Both the position numbers and the translations under genes were made by a program. The notes under the pieces are model-generated. The model saw nothing but the letters and a program-made list of their open reading frames with translations. It was not told where the DNA came from and did not search any database. A stretch of 54,041 bases of DNA from Caenispirillum salinarum AK4 (GTDB lineage: Bacteria; Pseudomonadota; Alphaproteobacteria; Rhodospirillales; Rhodospirillaceae), in assembly GCF_000315795.1 (NCBI RefSeq), contig NZ_ANHY01000037.1, forward strand, positions 1-54,041, written 5' to 3'. This document shows positions 52,629-54,041 of the stretch, in pieces; positions within the stretch are counted from its first letter, which is position 1, and each line of letters begins with the position of its first letter.

Positions 52629-53366
52629 ATGCGCCTTCGCTTCTTCAAGACGGCACTGCTGGCTGCAACACCCCTGGCCCTGGCGGCGTGCGCCGGAGCC
52701 GATCGGCCGATCGAGCCAAGCGCCGTAGCAATGGAAGACATGGTTTCTGCTGTTCAGCAGGAACTCGCGGTCATGGGCGGGTTTCTTGAAGATCAGAGGA
52801 AGATGTGCCCGTCCGACAAAAGCCTGGGCCTCCGGCCCGAGACGGTGAAGCTGACCGCGAAAGCGGTTGCGAAACGGACCGTCGACGGCGGGGTCGAGTT
52901 TCAACTGGTGACGCTGCCCATCGGCGGCGGAGCCTCGGCGGCGACCGAGCGCAGCGGTGTCCAGACCTTCGAAATGACCTTCAATGTCCCGACCCAGGGC
53001 CCCGGCGGCGCCCTTCTGTCGGCGCCGCTTGAAGAAGTCGGCAGGGACGAAAAATGCCAGGCGGTCATGGACCAGCGCCGCGGGCTCAAGACCACCGCCC
53101 CGCTGGCCTATGCGATCCTCGATGTTCGGCAGGCGGTGTTGTCGGGCCTGGATTCCGCTGACGGCCCCCAGCTGTCGCCCCAGACGATGAAGGCGACCTT
53201 CGGAGTGACGGCGGTCGAGCGGCAGGAAGGCAGAGCGGGAATCGATATCCTCGTCTTCAGCGTCGGTGGCGGCGGCAGCCATTCGACAAGCAACGGACAG
53301 ACGATGGAAATCAGCTTCACGAAGCCGGCGGAGGACGCCGAAGACGCCGCTCCCGCCGGAAGTTGA
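52629..53366 (+). CDS. Lipoprotein with two tandem trypco2-like domains
   Basis: The 245-residue protein has a lipoprotein signal, LLAATPLALAAC, with Cys21 as the lipidated residue. Two similar halves follow. Each has a helix (MEDMVSAVQQEL; YAILDVRQAVL), then a strand-rich unit beginning L-x-P-x-T-x-K (LRPETVKLTAKAVAKRT; LSPQTMKATFGVTAVER), a Gly/Ser-rich turn, and an end strand before Pro (QTFEMTFNVP; QTMEISFTKP). The second half resembles trypsin-co-occurring domain 2. The assignment is from pattern, not from a database match. It lies between the IDH-like gene and the groEL 3' end. Confidence 0.6.
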   Translation: MRLRFFKTALLAATPLALAACAGADRPIEPSAVAMEDMVSAVQQELAVMGGFLEDQRKMCPSDKSLGLRPETVKLTAKAVAKRTVDGGVEFQLVTLPIGGGASAATERSGVQTFEMTFNVPTQGPGGALLSAPLEEVGRDEKCQAVMDQRRGLKTTAPLAYAILDVRQAVLSGLDSADGPQLSPQTMKATFGVTAVERQEGRAGIDILVFSVGGGGSHSTSNGQTMEISFTKPAEDAEDAAPAGS

Positions 53367-53386
53367 GGGCCGTACGCAGATGGAAA

Positions 53387-53412
53387 AGGGGCCGCCCCAG
53401 CCGGGGCGGCCC
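53387..53412 (-). terminator. Terminator after groEL
   Basis: GGGGCCGCCCC and GGGGCGGCCCC form a perfect 11-pair stem with a four-base loop. The minus strand continues TTTTCC (groEL side) and the plus strand TTCCTCTT (lipoprotein side), so it may serve both convergent genes. Confidence 0.8.
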
Positions 53413-53453
53413 CTTCCTCTTGGCGTTCGGCCGGTGGCCGGACGGTCGGGCTC

Positions 53454-54041
<588 letters not shown>

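Overview
The window reads as chromosomal DNA from a GC-rich alphaproteobacterium, probably of the Rhodospirillales type. The evidence is the gene order rne / N-acetylmuramoyl-L-alanine amidase / mrcA / prfB, the group glnE-bcp-DUF455, an RNase E ending in GWW motifs of the kind known from Caulobacter, and the codon use. No species is named, because nothing in the sequence decides it.

Layout. 1-0.8 kb: a broken membrane-protein gene with O-antigen-ligase-like features runs off the left edge, followed by an elongator tRNA-Met with a clear promoter and terminator. 0.8-3.5 kb: a patatin-like phospholipase and a LuxR-type regulator. 3.5-8.3 kb: a minus-strand sulfur and Fe-S block, cysE-iscR-cysteine desulfurase-fdx-mnmA, with a good candidate promoter ahead of cysE. 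8.5-13.2 kb: an alpha/beta hydrolase, rmlC, rmlD, anmK and tyrS. 13.2-17.1 kb is accessory DNA: a ParD/ParE module whose toxin is split by an IS3-family element, a wecB-type UDP-GlcNAc 2-epimerase, and an intact parDE pair. 17.1-19.4 kb: ahpF and ahpC. 19.5-23.8 kb: a giant AsmA/YhdP-like protein and a predicted outer-membrane barrel. 24-28.3 kb: glnE, bcp and a DUF455 ferritin-like gene. 28.3-33.2 kb: a Phd/VapC module, a fluoroacetate-dehalogenase-like hydrolase, a Nudix hydrolase, two more alpha/beta hydrolases and a LOG-family gene, with a 290-base repeat-rich spacer. 33.2-43.9 kb: prfB (with its programmed frameshift), mrcA, amidase and rne. This block is interrupted between mrcA and prfB by an IS607-like remnant carrying an intact TnpB-related gene. 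44-50 kb: a SnoaL-like secreted protein, a second LuxR regulator, an SRPBCC protein, a lipoprotein, a DUF1232/YebE pair, and a TPR-B12-radical-SAM polypeptide cut by an in-frame amber codon. 51.5-54 kb: a shortened isocitrate-dehydrogenase-like protein, a lipoprotein with a duplicated domain, and the 3' part of groEL.

How the parts fit. CysE makes the cysteine precursor, the desulfurase mobilises its sulfur, ferredoxin supplies electrons, MnmA uses sulfur for tRNA 2-thiolation, and IscR senses cluster status. RmlC/RmlD, WecB and the broken ligase-like gene concern surface polysaccharide. MrcA, the amidase and AnmK concern murein synthesis and recycling. AhpCF and Bcp remove peroxides. Three toxin-antitoxin modules each have a perfect inverted repeat just upstream of the antitoxin gene, consistent with autoregulation.

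The most notable points are the TnpB-like gene without a zinc ribbon or a recognisable third RuvC aspartate, the amber-split TPR/radical SAM protein, the IS-split toxin, the duplicated GWW motif of RNase E, the complete fluoroacetate dehalogenase residue set, the apparently inactive IDH-like protein and the duplicated-domain lipoprotein.
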